Translations under genes and position numbers: made by a program
In this document: one piece after another, positions 60,797 through 64,000 of the stretch
Position numbering within the stretch: the first letter of the stretch is position 1
Layout: every line of letters starts with the position of its first letter
The notes under the pieces: model-generated
What the model saw: the letters and a program-made list of their open reading frames with translations, nothing else
What the model was told of the DNA's origin: nothing
Databases searched by the model: none
Origin: Cristatella mucedo
Lineage: Eukaryota > Bryozoa > Phylactolaemata > Cristatellidae
Direction: 5' to 3'
Length of the DNA stretch: 64,000 bases
Assembly: GCA_009760855.2 (NCBI GenBank)
Contig: WPIO01000127.1
Span: 298,501-362,500, forward strand

Positions 60797-60864
60797 GAAA
60801 GAGAGCGGTGTTACCAAAAAAAAATTTAAATGCTGGTGAATATATAGTCATAAATAATAGTAAG

Positions 60865-61740
60865 AGAAATAATAATAATAATAATTCACTCGATAAAGCT
60901 CACTCAGATAACTCAATCTCTTCCTAGGTGATTTACATTTGCTGCAAATGGAAACGCTATTGAATCGTGAGTAATATCATGCTTGATAAACAACGTGAAT
61001 AACTTGATTGGGGGTGGCATGCACAGGGTAAGCATGCAAATGTGATTAGTTGAAGCATGCATAGTGTGAGCACGCATAAGCACATGAAGGACGAACCACA
61101 GGGATCCACTAAATGCTTTTCTAAATAGGTGTGTTTTAAAGTTCTTTTTAAATGTGGCCAGGTCAAGGGATGTTCTGACGGAAGTCGGGAGTGAGTTATA
61201 GGCTTTGGGAGCATACGAACTAAATGCACGGTTTCCAAAGGATTTGACGTTTATACGAGTTAGTGGTAAACAGTTTGATTCCGAAAAGCGGAAGGTACTA
61301 TGCTTGGCCTGGTGGGGCAGTAAATTTGAGAGATAGGCTGGAGCCTAAGAATTAAGTGACCTCAAAGTGAGCGACAAAACTTCTATGTCAATCCGTCGCT
61401 TGACTGGTAGCCAGTGCAGGTCAGCGAGAAGTGGTTTGATGTGGCAACTGTGAACCTCACGACAGGCAAGCCTAGCTGCTGAGTTTTGCACGAGCTTTAA
61501 TCACCTGATTGCACATGCCGGTAGGCGAGCAACCTGTGAGTTACAGAAGTCAAGTGGGGATGTCACAAAGGCACGGACCAACTTAGACGTGGCATCCTTA
61601 TCTAAACAAGCCCGAATTTTAGCAATGTTATGTAGCTGAAAGTAGGCAGATTTGACGGTGGAGCTGATTTCGTCAATTAATGGAAACAGGGGAATGACCT
61701 AGACAGTATTTTCCAGAAAGGGGCCTTGCTCCAGTGATCT
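60865..61740 (-). mobile_element. LINE-A copy in the inverted-repeat spacer
   Basis: (ATT)n, tail, 3' UTR and polymerase C-terminus in antisense, ending near GGAGCTGATTTCGTC. Minus-strand relics include FGNRAFSSYAPKA-like and LADLHWLPVKRRID-like stretches, broken by frameshifts. Confidence 0.72.
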
Positions 61741-62689
61741 TAGTGGTGTATCTTGCGTACGGCCACGAATTTCAGACTCCATCTATCTGAGCTGTAACGA
61801 CGGGGTTTATTTTCATTATTTTTAACAATCGTGAGTTTTTATCTACCTACGGCTGACTATAGGCAATGGGTGAGCTTAATGGCAAAGCAGATTGCCTAAC
61901 GAAACGCTATAGCGAACCCCTTTAAACTGACTCGACAAATCTTTATTAAACTGTCTATATTCTTACGACATTTCCTCGCGAATTGAGGTACCGAAATAGC
62001 GTATCTAAGGGACATTAAGAAGAAATTACCGGCTGTAAAAATAAAGCGCTTGCTACTTCCTTGTCCCATAAAGAGTAAATTGCAGCCGATTTGATAGCCT
62101 CGCTCGGCATTAGTGGCGTATCGGCAGAAAAGCCTAAACGACTATCCTCACTACTTGCAGTGCTCAATAAAGGATCGGACTACTCGAATTTCTGTGACAC
62201 TTGAACTTCCAACCTGAATAGTAAAAAAGTAAGACCTTGCCAGTGGGCCAAGGCTCACTGGCTATGGGCAAGGCACGAGAGTAAGATCAGCTTATTCACT
62301 ATATTCATGTTTATATAGCGCCAGAAGAGAGTTAGAGATTGTCATACGCTTGAAACCCTTGATAAAACAATAACAATTCAAGTAATCAAACTTAAAATTT
62401 TGCCAGAAATTGTGAGCACCATTAGGCGGATTTGGGACTCAGAAACCACTTGAGCACTACTAGTGTGGTTAAGGTGCAGCCAATAGAAAGTTCCTGCTAA
62501 ATCAGTGAATAAGAAAAAAAAATGACTTCCCAGGATGGGCTCAAGTAATTTATAAGGTACCATCCAGGTTACTGATTGCTCTTTTAAACAGTAATAAAAT
62601 GGCGACTAGCACATTAATTCATTATTTAGCAGGCATTTTAACTTGCATGCAGTTGCAGCTAAGGAGCTTGTCATTGCGTTTTAAGAACA

Positions 62690-62840
62690 GAACCACACGC
62701 TTTTCGGAATTCTAGAGTCTACCAATACCTCGTACAAACCTCAAATCCTTTGGAGACCGTGCATTTAGTTCGTATGCTCCCTAAGCCTGGAACTCCCTCC
62801 CGACTTCCGTCAGAACATCCCCTAACTTGACCACATTTAA
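62690..62840 (+). mobile_element. LINE-A polymerase fragment, flipped remainder
   Basis: TCAAATCCTTTGGAGACCGT, TAGTTCGTATGCTCCCTAAG and CTTGACCACATTTAA, ending exactly at the inner edge of the right arm. It continues the element broken at 60378 if the spacer is inverted back. Confidence 0.72.
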
Positions 62841-62845
62841 TTACT

Positions 62846-63256
62846 ATTCCAACTTGGGCTCTACAATTAGTGCACAAACTCTGGGTGAGAAATGCTTGTT
62901 GCTAGCGTATGTTTTACACCTCAACAAATTCCAGTCAGGGACCATTGGGCCACGAGGACTGAGTGTCAATTTTGACTTCAAGTGAAAAACTAGCGAATCA
63001 CGAAAATTGAGCTAATTTGCTTATTCAAAATTGCATTACCACCATAGAAATCTGCTTTCGAAAAATTTCTTGCAATATTACAAGCACTGAGGCTTCAAGT
63101 AACTGCATAGCTGTAGGCATGTGGTCATTTCTGTTTTGTCTCGGAGCTCTCTTCAGCTAGCGTGATTTTGTTTACCTTCGGTCGATCAAGATTCGCAAAG
63201 TCCTTATTTTCAAGCTACGATGGAATTCGAGGCTGATGCTTAAAGTATTGGCATTA
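62846..63256 (-). repeat. Right arm of the ~415-bp inverted repeat
   Basis: See left arm; the outer end is near GGCTGATGCTTAAAGTATTG. Confidence 0.9.
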
Positions 63257-63727
63257 CTGTGAAATTGTAATAGGTAATTTGAAAGCGATTGGGCAGTTGT
63301 CGCTCTCAAGTCAAGACAATGGACGAAAGGCACTGTTTAAAGATATCCAGCCTTCCGGGCCAGGATGCCTTTCCCGCTAAGTCGTGCTTAGAGCTGCTCT
63401 TGAGTTGCTTGGAAACTCCGACAATACACAGAAACTGTATGAAAATGAGGCGGGAATCGAAGGGAATCTGCGAAAACGAAAGATAGTCTGTACTTATGGA
63501 GTGTGAGAAACATGAAATTACTTGGACTGTCGCTATGTACTCCAAATTCAAGTGTCCTATTTGCTAAATGATTTAAGCTTTACTTTTATTGTTTAAACTA
63601 CCTATCAATTTTTTTCTAGGCTACCTAACGTGATGTTAATCATGTTGAGCTAATTAAGAATCTATTTGAAAAGAAGGCACCAATATTTTAGAGTATCTGA
63701 CATACGTCTTGCTTGCTGAAGGATTAG
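63257..63727. other. No gene recognised
   Basis: A 65-codon plus-strand frame at 63289 has no motif or splice support. Confidence 0.35.
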
Positions 63728-64000
63728 CGATGTAATGTAATATATCTCAGTCTGTAACTCCACAAAATCATAAAGACCACGTGGGTGCTACGCAGGAGAG
63801 TTTTGTGTAGCACACTCACAGCCTTAGCAGCTTTCGGTACGTATTTGGTAGCCAACAGACTTCGTCTCACGCAACAAAGAGAAAGTGGCAAGCATAGCAC
63901 AGTCAGGAGAGCAGTTGAGGTAGTGAGTAGCATAGAAGTAGCAGCTCAGGACTGCTGAAAAGGATGAGCCACAGTCGGCTGTAGGAGAGTACTTGTCGTT
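63728..64000 (-). mobile_element. LINE-B 3' end (cut by window edge)
   Basis: Reverse complement of the LINE-B 3' terminus (GTAACTCCACAAAATC) and UTR, with TAGAAGTAGCAGCTCAGGAC near 63925-63950. Runs off the right edge. Confidence 0.75.

Noticed and set aside
62309-62355. Possible SINE-1 tail (ATATAGCGCC...) in antisense
   Set aside because: Too short and diverged to separate from chance similarity.

Overview
The window reads as invertebrate metazoan DNA. It has 1-1 phase exons that each encode one extracellular domain, kilobase-scale introns, AT-rich non-coding DNA, long microsatellites, and many 5'-truncated LINEs and tRNA-derived SINEs. Nothing looks bacterial or viral. The species cannot be named from the sequence; a sponge, cnidarian or other marine invertebrate would fit.

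The main object is one large minus-strand gene running from about 59.9 kb down to at least 22.9 kb, with a further related exon at 3.5 kb. It starts (in this window) with a WSC domain split over two exons (59758-59901, 55885-56016). A long run of sushi/CCP exons follows, each a complete four-cysteine domain with phase 1 at both ends and a length divisible by three. From 51.6 to 32.2 kb the exons repeat as an ordered triplet B-A-C, five full times, each triplet in a genomic unit of about 4.1 kb. Divergent A and C exons precede the array; a divergent B-A pair, another B-like exon and an E exon follow it. The product would be a secreted or cell-surface multi-sushi glycoprotein. The first exon, signal peptide and C-terminus were not found.

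Regions: 0-5 kb holds a LINE fragment, a segmental duplication copy with one sushi exon, and two plausible plus-strand terminal exons with a 46-bp intron. 5-20 kb is transposon-rich DNA without a convincing gene (LINE copies at 7.5-9.5, 14.0-15.3, 16.5-17.7, 18.4-18.9 and 19.4-20.5 kb, microsatellites, a GC-rich island at 12.7-13.2 kb). 20.6-23.8 kb holds the second segmental copy and two sushi exons. 24-30.4 kb is nested LINEs and SINEs. 30.5-56.0 kb is the sushi array. 56-64 kb holds the split WSC domain, LINE fragments and a ~415-bp inverted repeat around a 2.05-kb spacer whose flanks show that the spacer was inverted.

Two LINE families recur: LINE-A, with a GCGCTTTATCAAG plus (ATT)n tail, and LINE-B, ending in GACTTTGTGGAGTTACAGAC. 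Two tRNA-derived SINE families recur: SINE-1, which shares its 3' tail with LINE-A, and SINE-2, with a (TTTA)n-like tail. Several insertions are nested and give a relative chronology. All calls are by eye; no database search or alignment program was run.
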